From assembly GCF_030283205.1 (NCBI RefSeq), contig NZ_JASNWF010000018.1, forward strand, positions 62,001 to 126,000: 64,000 nt of DNA. The letters run 5' to 3'. Source of the DNA: Actinomadura opuntiae. GTDB lineage: Bacteria > Actinomycetota > Actinomycetes > Streptosporangiales > Streptosporangiaceae. A program made the translations under genes and the position numbers. The first letter of the stretch is position 1; every line of letters begins with the position of its first letter. Under the pieces are notes generated by a model. It saw only the letters and a program-made list of their open reading frames with translations, was not told the origin of the DNA and ran no database searches. This document shows, piece by piece, positions 25,597 to 34,400 of the stretch.

Positions 25597-25678
25597 TCAG
25601 CCTGCTCAGAGATTGCACTTCACGCGCATACTGTGCGGGACCGAGTCCACTGCCGAATTGGGCTGTTTGGGATCAAGG

Positions 25679-25702
25679 GGCGGCGGCGCCTACGCCGCCG
25701 CC
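25679..25702. terminator. GC hairpin after the ApeA-like gene
   Basis: Perfect 10-bp stem GGCGGCGGCG / CGCCGCCGCC with a 4-nt loop, 82 bp after the stop codon. No U-tract. Confidence 0.55.
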
Positions 25703-25939
25703 AGCAGCCCTTGTCCGCGATCAGCGAGTCGCGGGTACGAAGCCCCCGCTCGGGCATCTAACCGAAGCATAGTGCCGTCCTGGTAGGGGCGGCGGCGCTT
25801 GGGCCGCTGGCGCGGCCCCGCGCCTGGCCGCCCGGCGCGTGCGGCGTGGGCGCCGGTCACCGGGCGGCCGCGCCGGGCCGCGCATCGCGACGCGTCCGCC
25901 GGCCCCGCTCCATCCGGCCTCTGCGGGGTCGCGCCGCCG

Positions 25940-26233
25940 CTACAGGCAATGGCCAAGGCTCCGCTCGACGCGGGCATGTACATCCGCACCCAGCTCACCC
26001 GCCAGAGCCGTCATCTCTGCCCGCTCAGCCGCGGTGAGGGACCGGTCTTCCTCCGCCAGCCAATCCGCAACCGATTCGATCGCCAAGCCGTACTCAGCAT
26101 GCGCAAGGAACTCCATGCCCCAGCGGAGTTGGTCATCAGTCAGCCGATCCGCCACCAGACGCAACAGCGCAGCCATGCGCGTCTCCCATGCACGGACGGC
26201 GATGTAGTCCTCATGCCTGCGGTACAAGCCCAT
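25940..26233 (-). CDS. MafI-family-like immunity protein
   Basis: 97 aa from ATG 26233. Helical, with the order seen in MafI-type immunity proteins: LLRLVADRLTDDQLRWGMEF, then HAEYGLAIESVADWLAEE, then SLTAAERAEMTALAGEL. Such proteins guard against contact-dependent toxins, and many occur as orphans. No toxin gene adjoins it inside the element. It runs opposite to the ApeA-like gene. The family name is recalled, not searched. Confidence 0.5.
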   Translation of the reverse strand: MGLYRRHEDYIAVRAWETRMAALLRLVADRLTDDQLRWGMEFLAHAEYGLAIESVADWLAEEDRSLTAAERAEMTALAGELGADVHARVERSLGHCL

Positions 26234-26654
26234 GAGGCATCCCTATCGGCATCACGCGCCACCGCCAAGTGGGTGAGGTGTGCCGCCGGTTGAGCTGGAA
26301 GGGTGCGGGGCTCCCCCCGACCCCGAGCTGTCGAGGATGGCGGCGGCCGGAACCTGTCAAGGGCGCCCTTCGGACGTCACTACGTGATGGCTTCGCCACC
26401 CTTGACAGAACCCGTCCGCCGCTAAGTGCAGGTCTCGTCGGGGCCGGGGGAGGAAGGTGGGGGAAGAACAGCGGCTACGCCGCACGCCCAGGTGGCCACG
26501 TGGCGAGGGCATCACGCGTGTGCAGGCTCAGCCACCCGTGCGTTCAGGAGCGGTCGCCAGGCAACGAGAACGGTCACTCGAAGGCTATGGATCGCCCAGG
26601 TCAAGGAAGTGATCAGGGCTGATCCCGCAGGATGCCGTGACTTTAAGTAAGCAG

Positions 26655-26812
26655 GTTCCGTTGTCTCCAGGAACAACGGAACATCATGCTCAGAGCAGCA
26701 TCCTCCAAATCAGCAGGCCCAGATGTCTGACCTGCTGATCTGTTCATTCCCTCAGGCCAGATGACCCGTTGCGGACCGTGACCGAGCGCACGTCAGTTGA
26801 TGTTCCGTTGTC
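26655..26812. repeat. GTTCCGTTGT repeats near attR
   Basis: Three copies: an inverted pair 8 bp apart and a third, direct copy extended by one C, 155-315 bp inside attR. The spacing relative to the attachment core resembles arm-type sites of tyrosine integrases or excisionase sites; function inferred. Confidence 0.45.
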
Positions 26813-26851
26813 GGGGGAGACTATCCGCGTTGCTCGCGGCCCGATGAGAAG

Positions 26852-26961
26852 CGTGCCCTGATCGTGCCCGTTGGGGTGGTCGGCAGCGGGGTGCTACGGT
26901 CGTTTGCGGGGCACGGGATGTGGCTGCTGACCTGCATCTTCGCTGGTTTCAAGATCGCGGC
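26852..26961. repeat. 110-bp repeat, copy 1 (AICE right end)
   Basis: About 94 percent identical to 44672-44781 by eye, ending 6 bp before the attR core. See the second copy beside the mobC remnant. Not part of any gene I can support. Confidence 0.8.
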
Positions 26962-26967
26962 CCGAAA

Positions 26968-27011
26968 TCTTCCAAACTGGCTACGCGGGTTCGATTCCCG
27001 TCGCCCGCTCC
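26968..27011 (+). repeat. attR, 44-bp core repeat
   Basis: Exact copy of the tRNA-Gly 3' half (anticodon loop onward). The bases before it do not resemble the 5' half of a tRNA, so this is a truncated tRNA copy left by integration, not a working gene. Confidence 0.92.
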
Positions 27012-27044
27012 AACGTTTCCGCAGGTCAGAGGCCATGTGAACGC

Positions 27045-27067
27045 AATCTTGGAGCGACTCCAAGATT
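27045..27067. terminator. Stem-loop just outside attR
   Basis: Perfect 10-bp inverted repeat AATCTTGGAG / CTCCAAGATT with a 3-nt loop, followed by TTCTATC. It is 34 bp beyond attR and probably was the terminator of the tRNA-Gly gene before the AICE inserted. Confidence 0.5.
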
Positions 27068-27306
27068 TTCTATCACAGTTTCTATCACTGGGCCTGTATG
27101 TGATCATGGCGAATCCGATCACCTGACCCGGCACGCGAGAGCACTCCCTAGACCCTCCTGTTGGACATCGCCTCGCCCCGACCGACCGCCCCGGCCCGCA
27201 GCGGACGGGGGCCGGCGCAGCCTGGCACACGTCGCCGGCCTCCTGCAGCACCAAGAACAGCAGCGCCAACTAGGGACATCGTTCGCTTCACGCCTTAGCT
27301 CGCCCG

Positions 27307-27325
27307 GTGGCACCGTAGATGCCAC
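27307..27325 (+). promoter_or_regulatory. Palindrome upstream of paralogue copy A
   Basis: GTGGCA and TGCCAC around CCGTAGA, centred 25 bp before the ATG at 27341. The intact paralogue at 51056 has a similar element (core CGTAG) centred 25 bp before its start. A shared operator or promoter element is likely. Confidence 0.45.
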
Positions 27326-27340
27326 TAGGGAAGGGCAGCT

Positions 27341-28140
27341 ATGACCACCTACGCCTTCGACAACGACCGCCATGCAATCGTCGCGGTGCAAGAAACCGGC
27401 TCGGGTTGCACCGCCTCCACCTTCGCCGAGCTCCCGCGCCCGCGCGATGTTTCGGGCGACGCGATTGGGCACCTCGCTCAGGCCATGACCCGAGTGTCCG
27501 CCCACGCTTGGCGCACCTACACCCACCCCGCCTCCGCCGCAGACGAGCAAGAGCTCAACTCCGAGGGCTGGCGACGCACGCAACACCGGAAGGCATTTAC
27601 GACCGTGGAGAAGGCCCTCGTCCAGCCGAACCTCCCTCCGGCGGCGTGCTGGACGTGTCCTACAACCCAGTTGAGGAGAGCGCCCACCGCGTCGGCCGCG
27701 CCCTGCACAACATCAACAACGCCGACCTGAACACACGGGTCATGGCCGAAGTGCGTGCCGAATTGGACGCCATCGAACGGGCCGAACAGGGCGACCTCAC
27801 CGGCCGCGCGCGGCAAGCCCTGGCTCTTACTCGCGCCGACGCCTCGCCCGCTCAGGTCCAAGCCGCCGACAAGATTCTCCACGCAAACCTGTTCGGCGAC
27901 CCGAGCCTATTCACCGAGACCGAGCCTGCGGCCGTCGCTGTAGCAACGGTGCACTGGCTCCAGGCCGCCGCGGATGTCACCAGCCAGACAGCCGGCTACG
28001 CGACCACAGAGATCGTTCAGGAAGCCGACGATATCGAGGCACTCGCACACGAGACCCCGACCATCGTGCTCGAACATCTCGAGCTCGGCCTCAGCCTGTC
28101 CCGCTTGAATACCCGGCTACGTGACCTGACCTGCGGCTAA
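27341..28140 (+). pseudogene. Frameshifted, 3'-truncated paralogue of the 51-kb gene
   Basis: It starts well (ATG 27341, AGGGAAGG site) and matches the intact 358-aa protein from MTTYAFD onward, including WRTYTHPASAADEQE. At about 27643 a missing base throws the frame; the neighbouring frame continues with SYNPVEESAHRVGRALH to EHLELGLS near 28095. There the match ends and about 45 bp later lies the stop of a transposase gene. So it carries one frameshift and lost about 110 C-terminal residues, probably through IS activity. Function of the family unknown. Confidence 0.75.
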
Positions 28141-28910
28141 GCGGCGTGGTGATACTCGCTGATCATGCCTTTGACGACGCATTTTCGGCGGATGCGGCGC
28201 AGGTCGACGGGCCCGGGAGCGTCCCGGGTCGGTTGCGTTTCGATGTCCGGTGGGCGCTGCTGCCGGGACTGGTGCGGCCTGTGGCGGTTGTAGTGGATCA
28301 GATACTCGCTGAGCACCATCGTCTGGTGGCGTTCGCCGAGGAGCAGGGTCCGGTCCAGGAGTTCGCGGCGGAGGGTTCCGATGACGCGTTCGCAGATGGC
28401 GTTCATCCGTCGGGCCCGCGGCAGGGTGGTGATGATCCGCAGCCCGTCGGCTTTGAACACCTCGGCGAACGCGGTCGTGAAGAGGGGATCGCGATCGTGA
28501 ATCAGGAACAGCAGCGTGTCGACGCGCTCCCCCAGGTCGATGGCAAGGTTGCGGGCCTGCTGCACCGCCCATGCCCCGGTCGGGTGCGCCGTCACACCGC
28601 CCAGGTGGAGTCTGCGGGTTCCGTGCTCGATGAACACCAGCACGTACAGCCGCTTTAGCAGCACCGTCTCCACCACCAGGAAGTCACACGCGATGATCGC
28701 GTGAGCCTGGGCGGTCAGGAACTGCCGCCACGTCGGGCCCACCCGGCGGGGTGCGGGGTCGATGCCGGCGGCGTGGAGGATCTCCCAGACGGTGGACGCG
28801 GCGATCGTGTACCCGAGCCGGGCCAGCTCATCGCCGATCCGGCTGCCGAGCAGTTGTGGCGCATGGTGATGCGCGCCGAACACGCGGCAGGCAACACCGC
28901 CGGTGTCCAC
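28137..28910 (-). pseudogene. IS3/IS481-like transposase, integrase-core part, N-terminus lost
   Basis: The rve/DDE core is complete: first Asp in IIACDFLVVE, second in LIHDRDPLF, Glu in NAICERVIGTLRRELL, and a normal C-terminal end (LIHYNRHRPHQSR, MISEYHHAA). Upstream, homology stops near 28850, about where the opposite strand begins a regulator fragment, so the N-terminal HTH half is gone. Without it and without recognisable terminal repeats the element is presumably dead. Confidence 0.75.
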
Positions 28911-29030
28911 GAAGCCTGGACGAGCTGCCTACGTGAACTCGCCGCCGTGGACACCGACCTCGAACCGCATCCAGATACCGTCCAGCTCTATCGCCGGCTC
29001 ACCGGCAGACCAGCGAGCACCGCCTCGTGA
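28855..29030 (+). pseudogene. SARP/BTAD regulator, C-terminal fragment
   Basis: About 58 codons matching the end of a bacterial transcriptional activator domain: WRMVMRAEHAAGNTAGVHEA, a LEPHPDTVQLYRRLTG tail and a stop at 29028-29030. The DNA-binding part is missing; the sequence upstream is transposase DNA on the other strand. A remnant created by the same rearrangement that truncated the transposase. Confidence 0.6.
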
Positions 29031-29202
29031 CGCCAGACCCGGCCGCCGGACGCGTCTTGCTGTCTGCCCGTCTGCATCGGTCCGCTGGCGCAGACGTGCA
29101 AATCGACTCCCGATCGTCCATCATGGTCACAGCTCAATACGTCCAACTTGCCGATGATGCCCAATCGGCTTGATGGCATCCACTCAGCCGAAGGGGACGC
29201 CC

Positions 29203-29742
29203 ATGCCGCCCAAGCCCCCGTCCGACGACGAGTCGACCTCGCCGACTCCCGGACGCACGTCCCGGGCGAGAAAGTCCACCACGGGCAAGACCGGCGGCGG
29301 CACCCGCAAGTCCGCTCCCCACAAGAGCGCCCCAGCGAAGAAGGGCAGCGAGCAGCCCCCCACAGTCGGTGTCATCCGCTCCGACCCCCTTCATCTCGGC
29401 GAGGACGCCTACACCTTCCGCGACGGAGATCAGCAGAGAGTCACCAAGAGCGTCTACATACCGCGGGGAACCGTCGAGCGTGCCCGCGCCGCGGTCGCCT
29501 TCTGCAAGGCCTTCACCTACAACCACCCCGAGCTCGAGGATCAGCTGCCCACCAGCCTGGCCGCCCTCTTCCACAATGCGATCAACCAGATCGTGGATCA
29601 GATTGAGGACCAGTTCAACGACGGGCAGCCGCTCCGGCGGGTCTACAAACTCCAGGTCGGCCCCAGCCGTTCCGGCGCCGCGCGGGGAGCTGCGGCCCGA
29701 GCTGCAGCCCGCGAGGACAGTACCGAAGAAGGCTCTGACTGA
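29203..29742 (+). CDS. ParB-like centromere-binding protein (pCXC100-type RHH)
   Basis: 179 aa from ATG 29203 after AAGGGG. Residues 1-60 are a Ser/Thr/Lys-rich disordered tail; the folded part has RVTKSVYIPRGTVERARAAV, then LPTSLAALFHNAINQIVDQIE and FNDGQPLRRV, which resembles the ribbon-helix-helix ParB proteins of actinobacterial plasmids such as pCXC100. No ParA ATPase is nearby, so it is an orphan, perhaps from an integrated plasmid. The family call is from recall. Confidence 0.5.
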   Translation: MPPKPPSDDESTSPTPGRTSRARKSTTGKTGGGTRKSAPHKSAPAKKGSEQPPTVGVIRSDPLHLGEDAYTFRDGDQQRVTKSVYIPRGTVERARAAVAFCKAFTYNHPELEDQLPTSLAALFHNAINQIVDQIEDQFNDGQPLRRVYKLQVGPSRSGAARGAAARAAAREDSTEEGSD

Positions 29743-29883
29743 CCTCTCCTGTTAACGTGATTATCCGCTACCGCATTTTAGTTCTGATCACAGATGAATC
29801 GGGCGGACAGCGACATCCTTCGCTCACCTGACCGTCGCACTGCCCGGCCAAAACAACTTGCTGGCAGCCTGGGAGGCGACTGC

Positions 29884-30501
29884 TCAGCCGGTCTGCAACC
29901 TCTCGAGGATTGGTGCAACGACCCGGTTCATCTCGCAGACGAGTTCAGCGACGGCGCGACGCACGAGTTCAACCAGTGAGTTGTCGTCCGGCAGTTCGTT
30001 AGGCAGTTGCGGTAGCCCATCGATTGGGAGCAGGAATGTCACTGTTGACCGGCTTAGCAAAAAGGGCATCTTGACCGCTCCCCGGTCATAAGGTGAGACG
30101 TAACGCACAACATCGGCGTCACGGTGGTCGCCGGGTTTCGGCTCGGTGAGCCAGTCTCGCCACTCTCCCCCACCGCGCCAGTCATCCGATTCCTCCAGGA
30201 CTGTAGGCCAAGGTGACACCAGTTCGGCCTGCCCGACCAAAGACGTGTCCCACAAGGAAGGCGCAACGCCCGCACTGAGCACCCGTCCATGACGGTGGAC
30301 GTACCACAGCGCGTCGACCTGGACGTTTGCCACAGCCCAAGCCAATGCAGCAAACTCTAATATCCTAACCTGGGGGTCATCATGGTGCTCCCATACCTCA
30401 GCGAACCGAGTCCGACGCCCCTGCACATGGGCAATAAATCGGCTAAGCTGGTCGGGCGTGCCCGGCCGATCGCGTTCCTCATCAATCCAGAATGCTTTCA
30501 T
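29884..30501 (-). CDS. Hypothetical protein, candidate immunity to the RHS toxin
   Basis: 205 aa, ATG 30501. No family recognised. Acidic (many Asp/Glu), mixed alpha/beta, with a Trp-rich middle (SLWDTSLVGQAELVSPWPTV, WRGGGEWRDWL); no signal peptide or membrane segment. It is the first intact gene downstream of the RHS toxin on the same strand; only a decayed IS5 remnant lies between. Immunity genes normally sit directly after such toxins, so an IS insertion may have split a toxin-immunity pair. This is inference from position. Confidence 0.6.
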   Translation of the reverse strand: MKAFWIDEERDRPGTPDQLSRFIAHVQGRRTRFAEVWEHHDDPQVRILEFAALAWAVANVQVDALWYVHRHGRVLSAGVAPSLWDTSLVGQAELVSPWPTVLEESDDWRGGGEWRDWLTEPKPGDHRDADVVRYVSPYDRGAVKMPFLLSRSTVTFLLPIDGLPQLPNELPDDNSLVELVRRAVAELVCEMNRVVAPILERLQTG

Positions 30502-30684
30502 CGCGAGTACGTCTCTCTGTAAAAGAATCGCAGCCTGCTGCGATTACACGTAAAGGGCATTATAGCCGGTAGGTGGCGCCAGATGTGGAGCGTCCAGCCG
30601 GTTATGGTTCTAAACTTGATCAAATGCATGGGTGGACGGTTCCAGGTGGGTGTCGGTCGACTAGAGCGCGATGCGGCCAACACA

Positions 30685-31290
30685 AGAGCGTGTTCCATGT
30701 GGTTTATCGGTGATCAGTCGGGATGATATCGGACTATGGTCTTGTCAGAGCTTGCGCGCTGGTTGGTTCCTGATGAGCTGTGGGAGATCGTCGAGCCCCT
30801 TGATCCCAGGGTTATCGCCGAAGCCGCAAGGTGGTGGGACGGCGTCGCTGGACGAGCGGCTGGTGCTCATCGCGATCGTGTACATGCTGACCAGCGGCTG
30901 CACCTGGCGGCAGTCACCCGGCGAGTTCGGCATCACCCGATCGACGGCGCATCGCCGGTTCGCCGCCTGGACCAGGATGGGCTGTGGTCGCGGTTGCACC
31001 GCGCCGTGCTGGACGAGCTGGGCGGCTGCGGCACGGTCGACCGGATCAGCGCGATCGTGGACGCCGCCGCCGTCTCGGCGAAAATGGGGGCACGCTGACC
31101 GGCCCCAATCCGGTCGATTGCACTATGAAGGACAGTAAACTCCCCGTCCTGTCCGACGCCCTGGGGCTGCTTGTGGGCGTCTCCGCCGCCAACGTCGCCG
31201 ACATCGAAGCGCTCAATCCGCTGTTCATGGCAGTCCCGCCGATCCGCTCCCCGGCACGGTCCGCGCCGCCCACTCACCAGGTCTCCACCG
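30685..31290 (+). pseudogene. Decayed IS5-family transposase
   Basis: A relative of the intact element at 42525. It has a left terminal repeat GAGCGTGTTCCATGTGGT at about 30685 and transposase pieces in alternating frames: SELARWLVPDELWEIVEPL, then IAIVYMLTSGCTWRQSPGEF in the next frame, then RLHRAVLDELGGCG back in the first, then a second-ORF part with VSAANVADIEALNPL. At least two frameshifts, and the 3' third with the catalytic Glu and the right repeat are gone. Confidence 0.75.
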
Positions 31291-31411
31291 TCAACCACGG
31301 GGCCGGCCTACGTGCTCATTGGGCCTACGACACCATGCTGGCTGCGGCGCTTGAACAGGCCGTGTTCCATTCTGCACGTTGCTCCGCAGCACCGTTTCTC
31401 GCTGTCCCATT

Positions 31412-34400
31412 TTATCGCTCTCGTATGTCGAACACTTGCGCACCTTCGACTGCGTTCTCTACTAGTACTTCGTTCTCGTGGTGCGCGTCTTCGCCATATA
31501 GCCACATCTGACGAAGCGGGTTGTTCGGGGTCGGCAGCTCGATTCGCAGAACCACACCCGGAGTTTCGCCTGGATATCTTCCGGAAGCGTGCTTTTTCGC
31601 GGTCCAAGGAGTGGTGGTCCAGGAGGTGTAGGGACTGTCGGTGTTTCCCCCGTTGTGCTCGACCGGGGTACTCGATCCCCCGCGGGGCTCAGCCCTGCCT
31701 TGTAGGGCGTTGTCGAATCCAGGGTGGCCCTCTGGAACGCCTCTGTAGAGGAACTTATTGTCGCGGTGCTCCCTTAGAAGCTTCTTCCATTGGTCACAGT
31801 TATGGACAAGGACAGGCGCATTTCCTGCGACCACGTAGTACGTGTGGTGGTCAGCGATGGTGAGGTTGTGGGTGCGCTGGTGGTGGGCTGTCCAGTGTTT
31901 GGTGGCCGTGACTTGAACGTAAGTGCCGGCGCTGGTGCGCAGCCACATGCCAGGCTTGAGTTCGCTTGCGCTGACCCAGGTGTTGAGGTCTCCGGCCACC
32001 CAGAAGAGGTGGTGATCGGTGGCGATGATGGCGCCTTGTTTATGGGCCTTGCGGGTCAGTGAGCTGGTGTGCTCAGGCCGGTTCTTGGTTGCCCATGATG
32101 GGCGTGGCTGGTCGGTGTCAACCGTGATCTGTACGAATTTCTTGTCGTTCTCAGTGGTGATGGTATCGAGGACAGGCTCGGTATTGGTCTCGCCTGTTTC
32201 GGGATCGGTAGCGATTACTTCATCGCCGACTTTGATGTCTTCTATATTTCGGCGACTGCCGTCTGCGAGGACCACTTGGGTACCGGGAACGAAGCTGTCG
32301 CATTTCTTGAATATTCGTGCGGCTCGATCAACTACTTTGCCGGCTCTTTCGGACCGCGCGATCGTTTTTATCAGCTTGGCTCCCGGTTTGGTCACCTTCC
32401 CTCCGACCGGAACGTACTGGAGTGCGAATATTATGCATGCGCCCAGACTCTTACCCTTGGCGCAGGTTACGGCGTCACTCCAGTCGAAGACAAGATCGAG
32501 TGCATCCGCCCAGATCTTCAGAGCTCCCTTGAGACCTCCAGGTACGGGAGGTGGCTTGGGGAGGCTGTCGATGAACATCTGTTCCATCATGTCTCCGGGC
32601 TTTTGGCAGATGCCAGCCGCGGCGGCCATGATGATATTGCAGTCATTCTGCCCCAGGGTGACTGGCCTTGAGGTGTAGTTGCGGTGGCGCCTGTAGTAGC
32701 CCCTGGAGGAATTGCCGGATCCGCCGGATCCGCCGCCGCCACCGTAGGAGTCGCGTGAATGGTTATTGCAACTGTTGCCGCAGCCACCACCGGGGTCGAC
32801 GATCATGGCGCCGTCGGGGTCGCTTTTGGTGATGGGGCTGTTGTTGGCGTAGGTGTAGCCGTTCATCTGCTGGGGGTCGGCCGGGTCCATGAGGGGGTCG
32901 ACGGAGATGAAGCGGCCGGTGTCGGGGTCGTACTGGCGGGCGCCGAGCGTGGTCAGGCCTGAGGGCTGTTGTGTGCCGCCGACGAAGCCCTTGTCATTGG
33001 GCCAGGTGGCGTCGTCATCGAGGCCGCGTACAGCACCGAAGGGGTCGAAGCGGCGGACCGTGGATTGCAGTGTGGAGGCGTTGATGGCGACTTGGGCGGT
33101 GCCTTGGGCGTCGGCGGTGAGGTAGGTGAGGGTGCCGTCGGAGGTCCGCATCGCCACGGTCTGGCCGGCGAAGGTGTAGTAGCGGGTGCCGGTGGCGGTG
33201 GCGGCGCCGGTCGACGCGCGGAGTTCGGTGCCGTCGGGCAGGTAGAGGGTGGAGCCGGTGGCGTCTTTGCGGATGAGGGTGCTGCCGTCGGCGTCGTAGA
33301 TGTAGTTGGTGGTGGTGCCGTTTTCGGTGACCTTGGTCAGTTCGCCTTCGGTGTCCCAGTCGAGGGTTTGGCCGGTGTTGGTGGGGCTGTAGCCGATGGC
33401 GCGGGTGGTGGTGTTGCCGGCGTCGTCGTATTGGTAGGTGTCGGTGCGGTCGCCTTGGCCGCCGGTCTGGACGACCTTGTTGAGGCGGTTGCCGTGGCCG
33501 GGGTCGGCGTAGGTGTAGGTGCGGGTGGTGTCGGTCTTGCCGCCGATGCCGTGGAGGGTTTCAGTTTTGCGGTTGCCTGCGGTGTCGTAGGTGTAGGTCT
33601 GCCAGTAGGGTGCGGGTCCGCCGATCAGCGAGGTGGCGGGGCTGTCGGCGCAGGCGTCACTGGTGCCTTGGGTCCAGGCGTCGCTGAGGCGTTGGAGATG
33701 GTCATAGCTGAAGCACTGGTTGTCGACGCCGTCGAGGGAGGTGTCGGTGATGGAGGTGATGGTGCCGGCATCGGTGTAGTGGTAGGTGGCGTTGTGGTCG
33801 GCGCCGTTGATGCCCGCGCGGTTGGTGCGGACGTTGTTCAGGCGTTGGGTGCCGTGCTCGTAGCCGAATCTCTGCCAGGTCTGCTTGGCGGGGTCGGATC
33901 CGTATTCCAGGACGGTGAGTTTGCCGGTGGGGGTGTACTCGGCGGCGTTGATGTAGGTGGTGTTGCCGGTCACTCCTGTGGGGCGCTGCCAGCTGTCGTA
34001 GCTGTAGACGATGGCCTCGCTGGGGAGCCCTCCGGCTGCGGGCATGCCTTGGCCCTTGACGGTTCCGTCGGCGTTGTAGGTGGTGGTGAAGGCGTACTTG
34101 CCCTGGAGGGCCCCCTGGGAGGCGGGCACGGTGAGGAGAGAGCCTTGGGGACGTCCGAGGGTGTCGTACTTGGGGTAGCTGGTGACGTAGTCGCCGTCGG
34201 CGGTGTGGCGAGTGGCTGAGGCGAGTTGGCCCTTGCCGCGGGTGGCGGTGTCGTAGGTCCAAGACGCCAGGACCGGCCCGTTGGCAGCCCCGTCATGGGT
34301 GGCGGTTTTGCGGCCTTGCCCGTCGTAGTCGGTGAAGATTTTCTTGCCGCGGGCGTCGGTGGTGGAGGTGACCTGGTCCAGGTCGTTGTAGGTGTAGCTG

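Larger units (their letters stand above)
26234..26967. other. Non-coding AICE right end with repeated elements
   Basis: No convincing gene in about 730 bp. The last 320 bp hold GTTCCGTTGT as an inverted pair (26655-26664 and 26673-26682) and again at 26802-26811, a 9-bp inverted repeat ATCAGCAGG / CCTGCTGAT (26709-26717, 26731-26739), and a 110-bp sequence repeated at 44.7 kb. Candidates are integrase arm sites or a transfer-related locus. Confidence 0.5.
14956..27011. mobile_element. Actinomycete integrative and conjugative element (AICE) in tRNA-Gly
   Basis: About 12.06 kb bounded by identical 44-bp repeats that correspond to the tRNA-Gly 3' half. The modules match the pSAM2-type AICE plan: tyrosine integrase next to attL, excisionase, RepSA-like rolling-circle initiator, FtsK/SpoIIIE-type DNA translocase for double-strand transfer, an activator-like gene and a GntR repressor of the KorSA type. 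All core genes look intact. No relaxase is present, as expected for AICEs. The cargo at 22.2-26.2 kb includes an ApeA-like defence gene of different base composition. No Nudix pif-like or spd genes were seen. Confidence 0.92.

Noticed and set aside
25690..25998. 102-codon minus-strand ORF between the ApeA-like and MafI-like genes
   Set aside because: Arg/Ala/Pro-rich low-complexity translation overlapping both a hairpin and the MafI-like gene; probably chance.
26928..27011. A third tRNA gene at the AICE right end
   Set aside because: Only the 3' half of tRNA-Gly is present; the upstream bases cannot form an acceptor 5' strand or D-arm. It is the att duplicate.
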